From NCBI GenBank assembly GCA_024234875.1, contig JACKNM010000003.1, forward strand, positions 674,001 through 738,000: a DNA stretch of 64,000 nt, written 5' to 3'. Below are positions 8,709-18,587 of this stretch, piece by piece. How positions within the stretch are numbered: position 1 is the stretch's first letter; each line of letters begins with the position of its first letter. The stretch is from Ectothiorhodospiraceae bacterium. Its GTDB lineage: Bacteria; Pseudomonadota; Gammaproteobacteria; HK1. The notes under the pieces were generated by a model. The model had not been told where the DNA came from and made no database searches. It worked only from the letters and a program-made list of their open reading frames with translations. The translations under genes were made by a program, and so were the position numbers.

Positions 8709-8967
8709 TGAGTGCGACCACCTCGGATTCGCAAACCTCTGCATCGACCTCGTACTCCTCGAGCAGCGTCGCCACCACCGCACCGACCCGGCGCGGCGAC
8801 TGGACGAGTGCCCAGACCCGGCTGCCGACGCGGTTCAGCTCGTAGTAGATGCCGTCCGCCAGGTGGAGAATGACCAACCCCTCGGCGAGATCGGCGGCGA
8901 CATGGTCGCCACCCGCTTCCACGACCGTGTCCGCGTTCACTTCCATGGTGAGGTCGTCTCCAGGCAT
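8653..8967 (-). CDS. Lasso peptide biosynthesis B1 protein (PqqD-like leader-binding protein)
   Basis: This is a 104-residue PqqD-fold protein. Its core reads LAEGLVILHLADGIYYELNRVG, then a helical WALVQ segment and a winged-helix-like C-terminal part (YEVDAEVCESEVVALITDL). B1 proteins bind the precursor leader and present it to B2 and the cyclase. The start is taken at the ATG at 8967 (MPGDDL). A second in-frame ATG at 8946 has a GGAG about 11 nt upstream and is also possible. The kinase gene lies just upstream on the same strand, 20 bp away, so the two probably form a small operon. Confidence 0.82.
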   Translation of the reverse strand: MPGDDLTMEVNADTVVEAGGDHVAADLAEGLVILHLADGIYYELNRVGSRVWALVQSPRRVGAVVATLLEEYEVDAEVCESEVVALITDLARHDLVRIANRPPD

Positions 8968-8987
8968 CTTCCGACCGCCGGCCGGGC

Positions 8988-10022
8988 TCACGAGGGCTGC
9001 CTCGGTACCATCGCGGTGGCCGGCGCGGACGGCCCGGTCGACACCGCGGGCCGGCCACCGTGGGTGGTGGTCTCGGCCGGAGCCGCGCCGGGCCTCGGCT
9101 CCGCGCTCAGATCGGCGATGACCGCGCGCTCGATGCTCGCCGCGAAGCTCTTGCCGCAACGGTGCCAGTCCGGTCGGGCCAGCTCGCGCACGGGGACCGC
9201 CGCGGTGAGCCGGGCGACACGCTCGAAGTGCGCGCGACCGTCGAGCGAGCGCAGGAACTCCACGCCGTAACGGGCCCCGTAGAAATGGCGCAGCAGGGTC
9301 CGAAATCCGGCGGTCGTGGGCATCGTGGCCACCTGCGCCACCTCGTCGCCCCGACGCAGCAGGTAGATGCGGGCCAGGCGGCACGGAGTGCGGGCGAATC
9401 GCCCTCGTGGGCGGTAACCGCGCTTCTCGATCTCGGGATGCAACCGCGGGAGCGAGGCCGGGTCGATGGCGGCCATCCGTGCGCTGTCCGGCCAGAGCTT
9501 CGCGAAGGGGAAGCTCGGCACCACCGCGGGCCGGGCGTCGTCGGTGTCGACGACGGTGAGGTCGTCGCTGAGCAGGCGGTGTCCGCGCGCGAGCAGGCCG
9601 GCGGCGACGCTGGACTTGCCGGCGCCGTTCGGGCCGACGAAGACGACCGCCTCACCGTCGATCGCCACCGCGCTCGCGTGCAGCAGGAATCGCCCGCGTT
9701 GGTGGAGCGCCAGGCCCATCGCCGGCCCGAGGAGCGAGAGCCAGACCAGGCTCGGGTCCGCCCCCGGCTCGGCCCAGACCACGATCTCGCGGCCGTCCCG
9801 CACACGAAACCACGCCACGCCGTCGTGCCGATACCACGAGGTTGCCGACGCCGATGGGTGGTGGTCGCCGAAGTCCGCCGCGGCCGTGCTCGGGGGTGAC
9901 GGCTCGAATCGGATCTCGAGCTGGCACCGGCCGGTGGCCTCGACCAGGCCCTCCAGCGCTCGCGACGCGTGAACCCGCAGGCCGTAGGCGTGGTAGCGAA
10001 ACCCAGAATCGATGGCTGACAC
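8988..10022 (-). CDS. HPr-kinase-like protein, putative lasso peptide kinase
   Basis: The 344-residue protein has a C-terminal HPr kinase/phosphorylase-like ATPase domain. It carries LLHASAVAIDG, a P-loop at residues 130-137 (GPNGAGKS) and an acidic LLSDDLTVVD motif around Asp153/Asp154. The N-terminal 110 residues are divergent. Homologues PadeK and ThcoK phosphorylate the C-terminal Ser side chain of a lasso precursor; the precursor in this locus also ends in Ser. The start is set at the GTG at 10022, preceded by GAGGG, because the upstream open frame is arginine- and proline-rich without similarity. It is divergent from the cyclase gene. Confidence 0.78.
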   Translation of the reverse strand: MSAIDSGFRYHAYGLRVHASRALEGLVEATGRCQLEIRFEPSPPSTAAADFGDHHPSASATSWYRHDGVAWFRVRDGREIVVWAEPGADPSLVWLSLLGPAMGLALHQRGRFLLHASAVAIDGEAVVFVGPNGAGKSSVAAGLLARGHRLLSDDLTVVDTDDARPAVVPSFPFAKLWPDSARMAAIDPASLPRLHPEIEKRGYRPRGRFARTPCRLARIYLLRRGDEVAQVATMPTTAGFRTLLRHFYGARYGVEFLRSLDGRAHFERVARLTAAVPVRELARPDWHRCGKSFAASIERAVIADLSAEPRPGAAPAETTTHGGRPAVSTGPSAPATAMVPRQPS

Positions 10023-10398
10023 GGCAACCCTCGGTCCCGTCCCGGGACGTCGCTCGCACCGTCGAGCCGACTCGGCACCGGCTGGCCGAATGCCCCCGGG
10101 CGCGCAAACGGCGTGGCACGCACTCACCGCGTCAGCGACCGGCCGGCGGCGCTCCCGCGCCACGCCGCGGTGCAGGAACGCCTGCCCCGCCGCCTCGTGT
10201 CCGGTGACCGGCCGGGCACCCGGGAGCCCGCTGCGTTTCGGTGCGTCGGCCAGCGTTCGCGGGCGCGCCGTCGCCTCGCTGATACGGCGACTAAGATAAC
10301 GCACCGGACGTCGCACTTATTCCGACGCGGTCACGAAAGGGCACGCGCGGCAGGGACTTGCGGCGGGCGGGCGAGCGTCGGCTGATGGTGAGGATCGC
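10023..10398. other. 376-bp divergent intergenic region of the lasso locus
   Basis: This spacer separates the kinase/B1 pair (minus) from the cyclase/precursor pair (plus), so it should hold promoters for both. The only AT-rich patch is at about 10288-10322, with TAAGAT on the plus strand and TTATCT on the minus strand as weak -10 candidates. No convincing -35 box, operator or small gene is seen. Confidence 0.35.
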
Positions 10399-12282
10399 AT
10401 GAGCCTGATCGCGGGCATCTGCCACAGTGGTCCCGGCACCCTGGACCGCGACCGGGTGCGTCGAGCGGCGCGGGCAATCGCGGACTCTCGCCGGCCCTCG
10501 GCGCAGATCTGGCTCGGCGCCGCGGGTGTGCTGACCGGCCGGGCCACACCGGTCGGGAGCACCGCGTGGCTCGAGTCGCCCAGGGGCGGCTCGGTGGCGG
10601 GCGTCGTCGATGCTCGCCTCGACGACCGGGAGACCCTGGCCCGCGCACTGCGTGGCCGTGGCTGGGTCCTCGACGAGGCCGACGACGCCGCGCTGGTCGT
10701 CGCGGCCTGCGGCCAGTGGGGTAAGGACGCGCCGCGGCACCTGCTCGGAGACTTCGCCTTCGCGGTCTGGGAGGTGGCGCGCGAGCGGCTGATCTGCGGC
10801 CGCGATCCGATCGGGGTGCGCCCGCTGTTCTACTGCCAGACGCCGAATGCGCTCGCCTTCGCCTCCGGCCTCGACGACCTGCTGCGCTGGCCGGGAATCG
10901 AGCGGCGGTTGGACGAGGGGCGGGTGGCAGAGTACCTGGCGCAGCACTTCGAGGACCGCGAGGCGACCTTCTACCGTGGCGTCCGGCGGCTGACGCCCGG
11001 TCACTGCCTCGTCTACGAGGCGGGGCGCGTCCGCCTGCACCGCTACTGGGCGCCGGACCCGACGCGGACGCTCGAGTTGGCCTCCGACGCCGAGTACGAG
11101 GCGGCGTTTCGCGACACGTTCACCGCCGCGGTCGCCTGTCGACTGGAACGGGCGCCCCGGGTGGCGCTCGCGCTGAGCGGTGGGCTCGACTCGTCCTCGA
11201 TCGCCTGCACCGCACGCTCGATCGTCGGTGGCGCGGCCAGTGCGCCACTGGCGACTTACTCGGCGGTCTTCCCCGGGCTGGTGACGCTCGACCGCCGCAT
11301 CGCCGAACGGCCGTACATCGATGCAGTCCTGGCGATGGGCGGGTTTCGGCCGCATTTCGTGGAAGCGGACCGCATCGGCCCATTGATCGATCGGCTCTGG
11401 TCCGGCGCCGAGCCGGTGCCCGCGCCGAACCTGTACATGGACGACGCGCTGTTTCGCGCCGCTGCCGAGCACGACGACCGGGTATTCCTCAGCGGCACCG
11501 ATGGTGACACCACGGTCTCCTACGGCTACGAGCGTCTGGCCGAGCTCGCGCGCCGAGGTCGTTGGGACACGTTGCACCGGGAGTCCGTGGCCCTCGCCGC
11601 TCGCCTCGGCACCACCCGCGCCCGGGTGCTGTGGCGCCTGGGGATCCGGCCGCTCGTGCCGCCGGCCTGGGGCGCGATCTGGAGCGAGACGGTGGGAACG
11701 CAGCCGTGGCCGGTCGCGCGGGCGGTCGACCCGGGGCTGGCCGCTCGAGTCCATCTCGCAGCGCGCCTGCGCGCCGCCGCGCGCGCCCGGGCGTATCCGC
11801 GCACCGCACGCGAGGCGCACTGCGCCAACCTCGACTCGGGGCTCCTCGGCTACGCGCTCGAGCTGCTGACCGACACCGCCCGAGCCCATGGCGTGGAATG
11901 CCGTTTCCCGTTCTTCGACCGCCGGCTGGTCGATCTCTGCGTCGCCCTGCCCGCCGAGCAGAAGCTCCGCGGCGGCTGGACGCGCTCCATCTTGAGGCGC
12001 GCGATGGCGGGCACGATTCCCGATGTGGTGGGTGGGCGTACGACCAAGGGCAACCTCAGCGCGAGCTTCAAGCGCGGGCTGCTCGCCCGATCGCGGGCGG
12101 AGATGGACCACTACGTGCTCGGTGAGGCGTCGCCGGTCGCCGCCTACGTCGACGTCGGGCTCCTGCGCCAGGCGTACGCGCGCTTCCGCGCCGCCCCCTT
12201 GCGCCGCGACGCGGACGCGCTCACAGTATTCCTCGCGGTCGTTCTCGGGCTGTGGCTCGATCGTTCCAGGCTCGGCCCGTGA
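10399..12282 (+). CDS. Asparagine-synthetase-like lasso cyclase (C protein)
   Basis: The 627-residue protein has an N-terminal glutaminase-like domain (about residues 1-200) and an Asn-synthase ATP-pyrophosphatase domain (about 230-600). The ATP motif is SGGLDS at residues 260-265. In lasso loci this enzyme adenylates the side-chain carboxylate of Asp or Glu and closes the macrolactam on the core's first residue. Unlike glutamine-dependent asparagine synthetases there is no Cys at position 2; the first Cys is residue 8. GAGG lies 7-8 nt before the ATG. The precursor gene follows 71 bp downstream on the same strand. Confidence 0.87.
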   Translation: MSLIAGICHSGPGTLDRDRVRRAARAIADSRRPSAQIWLGAAGVLTGRATPVGSTAWLESPRGGSVAGVVDARLDDRETLARALRGRGWVLDEADDAALVVAACGQWGKDAPRHLLGDFAFAVWEVARERLICGRDPIGVRPLFYCQTPNALAFASGLDDLLRWPGIERRLDEGRVAEYLAQHFEDREATFYRGVRRLTPGHCLVYEAGRVRLHRYWAPDPTRTLELASDAEYEAAFRDTFTAAVACRLERAPRVALALSGGLDSSSIACTARSIVGGAASAPLATYSAVFPGLVTLDRRIAERPYIDAVLAMGGFRPHFVEADRIGPLIDRLWSGAEPVPAPNLYMDDALFRAAAEHDDRVFLSGTDGDTTVSYGYERLAELARRGRWDTLHRESVALAARLGTTRARVLWRLGIRPLVPPAWGAIWSETVGTQPWPVARAVDPGLAARVHLAARLRAAARARAYPRTAREAHCANLDSGLLGYALELLTDTARAHGVECRFPFFDRRLVDLCVALPAEQKLRGGWTRSILRRAMAGTIPDVVGGRTTKGNLSASFKRGLLARSRAEMDHYVLGEASPVAAYVDVGLLRQAYARFRAAPLRRDADALTVFLAVVLGLWLDRSRLGP

Positions 12283-12353
12283 AGCGTGGACTTCCGCCCG
12301 GAACCGCCGGGGCGACCGCCCGGCTGCTCGGCAATCGCCAGGAGGGTCGAACC

Positions 12354-12524
12354 ATGTCTCAGTCGCACGACGAAGGCGCAAGGCTGCAACGCCAGGCGTG
12401 GGAGACGCCGCAGCTCACCGTGCACGGCACCGTCGAGGCGCTCACGCTGCAGAAGAACAAGACTTTCGGGGCCGGCGACGACGTGCTGTTCGAGGGCAAC
12501 GACATCCTCGCCCCGTTCAGCTGA
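12354..12524 (+). CDS. Lasso peptide precursor (A peptide), 56 aa
   Basis: A strong AGGAGG (12340-12345) precedes the ATG by 8 nt. The leader carries the B1-recognition pattern aromatic-x2-P-x-L-x3-G as Trp16, Pro19, Leu21 and Gly25; Trp replaces the usual Tyr. Thr37 fits the conserved penultimate leader Thr, which puts cleavage after Phe38. The predicted core is GAGDDVLFEGNDILAPFS (18 residues): Gly1 can bond to Glu9, giving a nine-residue ring and a nine-residue tail. The C-terminal Ser is a candidate phosphorylation site. Cleavage and ring position are inferred from family rules. Confidence 0.85.
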   Translation: MSQSHDEGARLQRQAWETPQLTVHGTVEALTLQKNKTFGAGDDVLFEGNDILAPFS

Positions 12525-12546
12525 GAGGCGTTCGGCTGAGCGACGG

Positions 12547-12580
12547 CGCCGGTGAGGCGCATCTCGGCGTCTCGCCGGCG
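12547..12580 (+). terminator. GC-rich hairpin after the lasso precursor gene
   Basis: Two 13-nt arms (12547-12559 and 12568-12580) pair with two mismatches around an 8-nt loop, 22 bp after the precursor stop codon. It may end or stabilise the cyclase/precursor transcript. No T-tract follows. The rest of the 259-bp gap to the tRNA gene shows nothing recognisable. Confidence 0.35.
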
Positions 12581-12783
12581 CTGATCCCGCGTTCCCACCC
12601 TCGCCAGGCGTTCCCGCGTCGCCGCGCGGCGATCGGCGCGAGCAGACCGCCGCAGGCCGGGGGCGCCGCCACATCGCTGCGCAGGAAGTCACCTCGACGC
12701 AATCGCGACGTCGTCGGGCCCGGACGCCGGGCTCCGAGGGACCGTCAGTGAGGTCCCGGCTGGCGCCGTCGTCGAAGGTTGGG

Positions 12784-12870
12784 TGGTGCCGGGAGCGAGA
12801 ATCGAACTCGCACTCCCTCGCGGGAACCGGATTTTGAGTCCGGCGCGTCTACCAGTTCCGCCATCCCGGC
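12784..12870 (-). tRNA. tRNA-Leu (anticodon CAA)
   Basis: Reading the minus strand from 12870, an 87-nt cloverleaf begins GCCGGGA and ends in the paired acceptor strand plus an encoded ACCA. The D-arm region carries the type-II GGTAGACGC sequence. The anticodon stem CCGGA/TCCGG holds the loop CTCAAAA, giving anticodon CAA. A long variable arm (GTTCCCGCGAGGGAGT region) is typical of leucine tRNAs. The T-arm reads GTTCGATTC. Its 3' end faces the lasso locus. Confidence 0.95.
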
Positions 12871-12972
12871 ACGCGTTGGGGCGCGCCAGAGTATAAGGTC
12901 ACGACCCCCGGCGCGCCCAGAGGGCAGCGTGGCGTTTCGCCGAGCGGTGGGATCGGGCAACATCCCGCCCCC

Positions 12973-14007
12973 ATGCTGACCCGCGACCTCCACTTCGACC
13001 TCCCCGAGGCGCTGATTGCCCAGGTCCCCCTCGCCGAGCGCCGGGCGAGTCGGCTGCTGGTCCTCGACGCGGCAGCCGGTCTGCCGCTCGAGGACCGGCG
13101 ATTCGTCGACGTCGTCGAGCTGTTGCGCCCGGGCGACCTGCTGGTGGTGAACGACACCCGAGTGGTGCCGGCCCGGCTCCACGGTCGCAAGGATTCCGGT
13201 GGTGCGGTCGAGGTCCTCGTCGAGCGGATACACACCGCCCGCCGATTTCGGGCCCTGGTGCGCGCGAGCAAGGCGCCGCGGGTCGGCTCGCGGATCGTGC
13301 TGGGGACGACCACGCTGGCGGTGGTGGGACGCGACGAGGCGTTCTTCGAGCTCGAGGTCGAGGGCGATCGTCCCCTCGTCGAGCTGCTGCTCGCCGAGGG
13401 TGACGTTCCTCTGCCTCCGTACATTCGTCGGGCGCCCGATGCCGACGACAGCGAGCGCTACCAGACCGTCTACGCCGCCCGGCCCGGCGCCGTCGCCGCG
13501 CCCACCGCCGGGCTCCACTTCGACACCGACTTGCTGGCCGCGGTGGCGGCCCGCGGCGTCGAGACCGCCCGCGTGACCCTGCACGTCGGCGCCGGCACGT
13601 TCCAGCCGGTGCGTACCGAGCGCCTGGAGGATCACGTGATCCACGGCGAGCTGGTCGAGGTCGGCGAGGCGACGGTCGCGGCGGTGGCCGCGGCGCGCGC
13701 TCGCGGCGGGAGAGTGGTAGCCGTCGGCACGACGACGGTACGCGCACTGGAGAGCGCGGCCGGCGACGCGGGGGCCATCGCCGAGCTCAGCGGCGAGACG
13801 CGGCTCTTCATCACCCCCGGATACCGATTCCGCTGTGTGGACGCGATGATCACGAACTTCCACCTCCCTGGCTCGACCCTGCTCGGGCTGGTCTGTGCCT
13901 TCGCCGGCGTCGAGCGCACGCTGGCCGCCTATCGTCACGCGGTGGACGCGGGCTATCGGTTCTTCAGCTACGGCGACGCGATGCTCGTCACCCGGGCGCC
14001 GACATGA
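12973..14007 (+). CDS. queA: S-adenosylmethionine:tRNA ribosyltransferase-isomerase QueA
   Basis: QueA transfers and isomerises the ribosyl part of SAM onto 7-aminomethyl-7-deazaguanine in tRNA, giving epoxyqueuosine. The 344-residue length and motifs match: an N-terminal FDLPEALIAQ, then DLLVVNDTRVVPARL, PLPPYIRR, GAVAAPTAGLHF, LHVGAGTFQPV and MITNFHLPGSTLL. No strong ribosome-binding site precedes the ATG at 12973, but homology starts there. The 3' end overlaps tgt by 4 nt (ATGA), the usual queuosine operon. Confidence 0.95.
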   Translation: MLTRDLHFDLPEALIAQVPLAERRASRLLVLDAAAGLPLEDRRFVDVVELLRPGDLLVVNDTRVVPARLHGRKDSGGAVEVLVERIHTARRFRALVRASKAPRVGSRIVLGTTTLAVVGRDEAFFELEVEGDRPLVELLLAEGDVPLPPYIRRAPDADDSERYQTVYAARPGAVAAPTAGLHFDTDLLAAVAARGVETARVTLHVGAGTFQPVRTERLEDHVIHGELVEVGEATVAAVAAARARGGRVVAVGTTTVRALESAAGDAGAIAELSGETRLFITPGYRFRCVDAMITNFHLPGSTLLGLVCAFAGVERTLAAYRHAVDAGYRFFSYGDAMLVTRAPT

Positions 14008-15137
14008 GCCGCATCGGATTCGAGCTGCTCGCGCGCGACGGCGAGGCCCGTCGATCGCGCATGACGCTGGCCCGCGAGGTGAGCGTCGACCTGCCCGGGT
14101 TCATGCCGGTCGGAACTTACGGCACCGTCAAGGCGATGACCCCGGAGGAGCTCGAGGCCATCGGCGCGCAGCTCGTCGTCGCCAACACCTTCCACCTCAT
14201 GCTTCGCCCCGGGGCGGAGCGCGTGGCGGCGCTCGGCGGGTTGCATCGCCTGATGCACTGGGACGGCGGCATCCTCACCGATTCCGGGGGCTTCCAGGTC
14301 TTCAGCCTCGGCGCGCGCCGCAAGATCACCGAGGCCGGCGTCACCTTCGCCTCGCCGGTGGACGGGGCGCGGGTGTTCCTCGACCCCGAGACCTCGATGC
14401 GCGTCCAGCGTCTGCTCGGCTCCGACATCGTCATGGCGTTCGACGAATGCACGCCCTACCCGGCCACCGAGGCCGAGGCGCGCAAGTCCTGGGAGCTGAC
14501 CCGCCGCTGGGCCGAGCGCTCGCGCCAGGCCCACGGCGACGACGCGCCCGGGGCGCTGTTCGGCATCGTCCAGGGCGGGGTCCATCTCGAGCTGCGCGAC
14601 GCGTCGCTGGCCGGGCTGGTCGGAATCGGGTTCGAGGGCTACGCGCTCGGCGGGCTGGCGGTGGGCGAGCCCGAGGCGGAGCGCCTGGCGGTGCTCGACC
14701 ATGTGGCGTCGCGGATGCCGGCCGACCGACCGCGTTACCTCATGGGCGTCGGGCGGCCCGAGGACATCGTCGCCGCGGTGGTTCGCGGTATCGACCTCTT
14801 CGACTGCGTGCTGCCGACCCGCAACGCCCGCAACGGTCACCTGTTCACCAGCGAGGGCACGGTTCGGATCCGCAATCGCCGCCACCGCGACGACCCCGGG
14901 CCGCTCGACCCGGCCTGCGACTGCTACACCTGCCGCAACTACTGCCGGGCCTATCTGCACCATCTCGACCGCTGCGGTGAGATCCTCGGCGCACGCCTGA
15001 ACACGATTCACAACCTGCATTACTATCAGTCGCTGGTGCGCGGGTTGCGCGAGGCGATCGCAGCCGGGCGGCTGGCAGACCACGTGGCGCAGCTCGAGGC
15101 GGCGTGGGCGCCCGGGCCGGCGGGCGAGGGTGGTTGA
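14004..15137 (+). CDS. tgt: tRNA-guanine transglycosylase Tgt
   Basis: Tgt swaps guanine-34 for preQ1 in the tRNAs for Asp, Asn, His and Tyr. The 377-residue protein carries GTVKAMTPEEL, the active-site DSGGFQVFSL, GGLAVGEP, RYLMGVG and DLFDCVLPTRNARNG, which includes the nucleophilic Asp. The Zn site is C-x-C-x2-C (CDCYTC) followed by H about 25 residues later. It overlaps queA by 4 nt and is followed after 93 bp by yajC. Confidence 0.96.
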   Translation: MSRIGFELLARDGEARRSRMTLAREVSVDLPGFMPVGTYGTVKAMTPEELEAIGAQLVVANTFHLMLRPGAERVAALGGLHRLMHWDGGILTDSGGFQVFSLGARRKITEAGVTFASPVDGARVFLDPETSMRVQRLLGSDIVMAFDECTPYPATEAEARKSWELTRRWAERSRQAHGDDAPGALFGIVQGGVHLELRDASLAGLVGIGFEGYALGGLAVGEPEAERLAVLDHVASRMPADRPRYLMGVGRPEDIVAAVVRGIDLFDCVLPTRNARNGHLFTSEGTVRIRNRRHRDDPGPLDPACDCYTCRNYCRAYLHHLDRCGEILGARLNTIHNLHYYQSLVRGLREAIAAGRLADHVAQLEAAWAPGPAGEGG

Positions 15138-15230
15138 CGAGGGCCACGGGACCCGTCGGCCGGGGCGCCCCTCGCGAATCCTCCGGCGTGCTGTCATAAT
15201 GCCCGGCTCGTCCCCGGAGCCGAGACCGAC

Positions 15231-15557
15231 ATGGACCTGCTGATTCCGAACGCGTACGCCCAGGGAGGCCCCGGTGGCCCCGGGCTCATCGAGGCCATGC
15301 TGCCGTTCCTGGTGCTGTTCGCGGTGTTCTGGTTTCTGCTCATCCGCCCGCAGCAGAAGAAGGTGAAGGAGCACCGGAAGATGGTCGAGGCCCTGTCGAA
15401 GGGCGACGAGGTGGTGACGAACGGCGGGCTGCTCGGCAAGGTCAGTAAGGTCGGAGACGCTTTCGTGACCATAGAGATCGCCGATGGCACGGAGGTCCGG
15501 GTGCAGCGCATGGCGGTCGCCGCGTTGATGCCCAAGGGGACCATGAAGTCCGTCTGA
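15231..15557 (+). CDS. yajC: Preprotein translocase subunit YajC
   Basis: This 108-residue single-pass inner-membrane protein has one helix at about residues 20-38 (LPFLVLFAVFWFLLI), directly followed by the family signature RPQQKKVKEHRKM. A small cytoplasmic domain with GDEVVTNGGLLGKV follows. YajC associates with SecDF and the SecYEG translocon and also contacts AcrB. The order yajC-secD-secF matches most Gammaproteobacteria. The start context is GAGCCGAGACCGAC before ATG. Confidence 0.95.
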   Translation: MDLLIPNAYAQGGPGGPGLIEAMLPFLVLFAVFWFLLIRPQQKKVKEHRKMVEALSKGDEVVTNGGLLGKVSKVGDAFVTIEIADGTEVRVQRMAVAALMPKGTMKSV

Positions 15558-15585
15558 TTTCCCTCCTCGCGGGCGCGCTCCGTCG

Positions 15586-17442
<1,857 letters not shown>

Positions 17443-17453
17443 GGTCGATACCC

Positions 17454-18434
17454 ATGGCGCGCAGTCCGCAGGGCCCGGTCCAGACCTCGGGCATCCAGTT
17501 CCTGGTCAAGCCGACCAGCATCGACTTCCTCGGGCAGCGACGGCTGGCCTTCATCCTGTCCGGCGCCCTGATCCTGGTGTCGCTGCTATCGCTCGCCGTC
17601 CGTGGGCTGAACTTCGGCCTCGATTTCACCGGTGGCACGTTGATCGAGCTCGGCTATCCGGATTCGGCCGACGTCACCGTGGTGCGCTCGACTCTCGCCG
17701 ACGGCGGTTTCCCCGAGGCCGTGGTGCAGCACTTCGGCACCAGCAAGGACGTGCTCATCCGGATCGCGCCCCGCGAGGGCGTGCAGGAGGCCGAGCTCAG
17801 CACCGAGGTGCTGAGGGTGGTGCGCGCGAGCCCGGGCGGTGCCGACGTCGAGCTGCGCCGGGTCGAGTTCGTGGGGCCACAGGTCGGCAAGGAGCTGGCC
17901 GAGGACGGCGCGCTCGCGCTGCTGGTGGCGCTGGTCGGAATCCTCATCTACGTCTCGCTGCGGTTCGAGTGGCGATTCGCGGTGGGCTCGGTGGCGGCCC
18001 TGGTGCACGATGCGGTGATCACCGTCGGGTTCTTCTCGGTGTTCGGGTTGGAGTTCGACCTGACGGTGCTGGCGGCGGTGCTCGCGGTCATCGGCTACTC
18101 CCTGAACGACACCATCGTCGTCTTCGACCGGATTCGTGAGAACTTCCGCAAGCTGCGTCGCGGCACGCCGACGGAGGTGATCAACCGGTCGATCAACGAG
18201 ACCCTGTCGCGGACCATCATGACCGGCGTCACCACGCTGATCGTGCTGGTGGCGTTGCTGTGGTTCGGCGGTGAGCTGATCCGTGGCTTCTCGATCGCCC
18301 TCATTCTCGGCATCGTCGTCGGCACCTACTCGTCGGTCTACGTCGCGAGCGCCATTGCGCTGGCGCTCGGCGTGTCGAAGGCCGACCTCATGCCGGTCAA
18401 GAAGGAAGGCGAGGAGAGCGACGCGCGTCCCTGA
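17454..18434 (+). CDS. secF: Protein translocase subunit SecF
   Basis: SecF is the partner of SecD in the SecDF-YajC complex. The 326-residue protein has an N-terminal membrane helix at about residues 30-50, the GLDFTGGTLIEL motif, a short periplasmic domain and five C-terminal helices. These include VIGYSLNDTIVVFDRIREN and the TSVTTL-equivalent TGVTTLIVLVALL. GAGG lies 9 nt ahead of the ATG. A 153-bp gap without recognisable features separates it from the mla operon. Confidence 0.96.
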   Translation: MARSPQGPVQTSGIQFLVKPTSIDFLGQRRLAFILSGALILVSLLSLAVRGLNFGLDFTGGTLIELGYPDSADVTVVRSTLADGGFPEAVVQHFGTSKDVLIRIAPREGVQEAELSTEVLRVVRASPGGADVELRRVEFVGPQVGKELAEDGALALLVALVGILIYVSLRFEWRFAVGSVAALVHDAVITVGFFSVFGLEFDLTVLAAVLAVIGYSLNDTIVVFDRIRENFRKLRRGTPTEVINRSINETLSRTIMTGVTTLIVLVALLWFGGELIRGFSIALILGIVVGTYSSVYVASAIALALGVSKADLMPVKKEGEESDARP

Positions 18435-18587
18435 GGGGCGACGACGGGCGCCACGGCCATCGTCCGCGGCGCGTCGAGCCGAAGGCGTACGGGGGCGCGC
18501 GGAGCCGGCGGCGACCTGGATGCCACGCCGCATTGCCGATGCCTCGCGCACCGGAGCCGAAACCCGCTCACCGGACGTACACCCGAG

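Noticed and set aside
10291..12381. Minus-strand open frame of about 700 codons opposite the lasso cyclase and precursor
   Set aside because: The plus-strand frame carries clear catalytic motifs and a precursor with its own ribosome-binding site; the antisense product is low-complexity.
14004..15137. Possible preQ1 riboswitch upstream of queA or tgt
   Set aside because: The 102 bp between the tRNA and queA and the queA/tgt overlap show no preQ1-type pseudoknot motif, and preQ1 switches normally control synthesis or uptake genes rather than queA/tgt.
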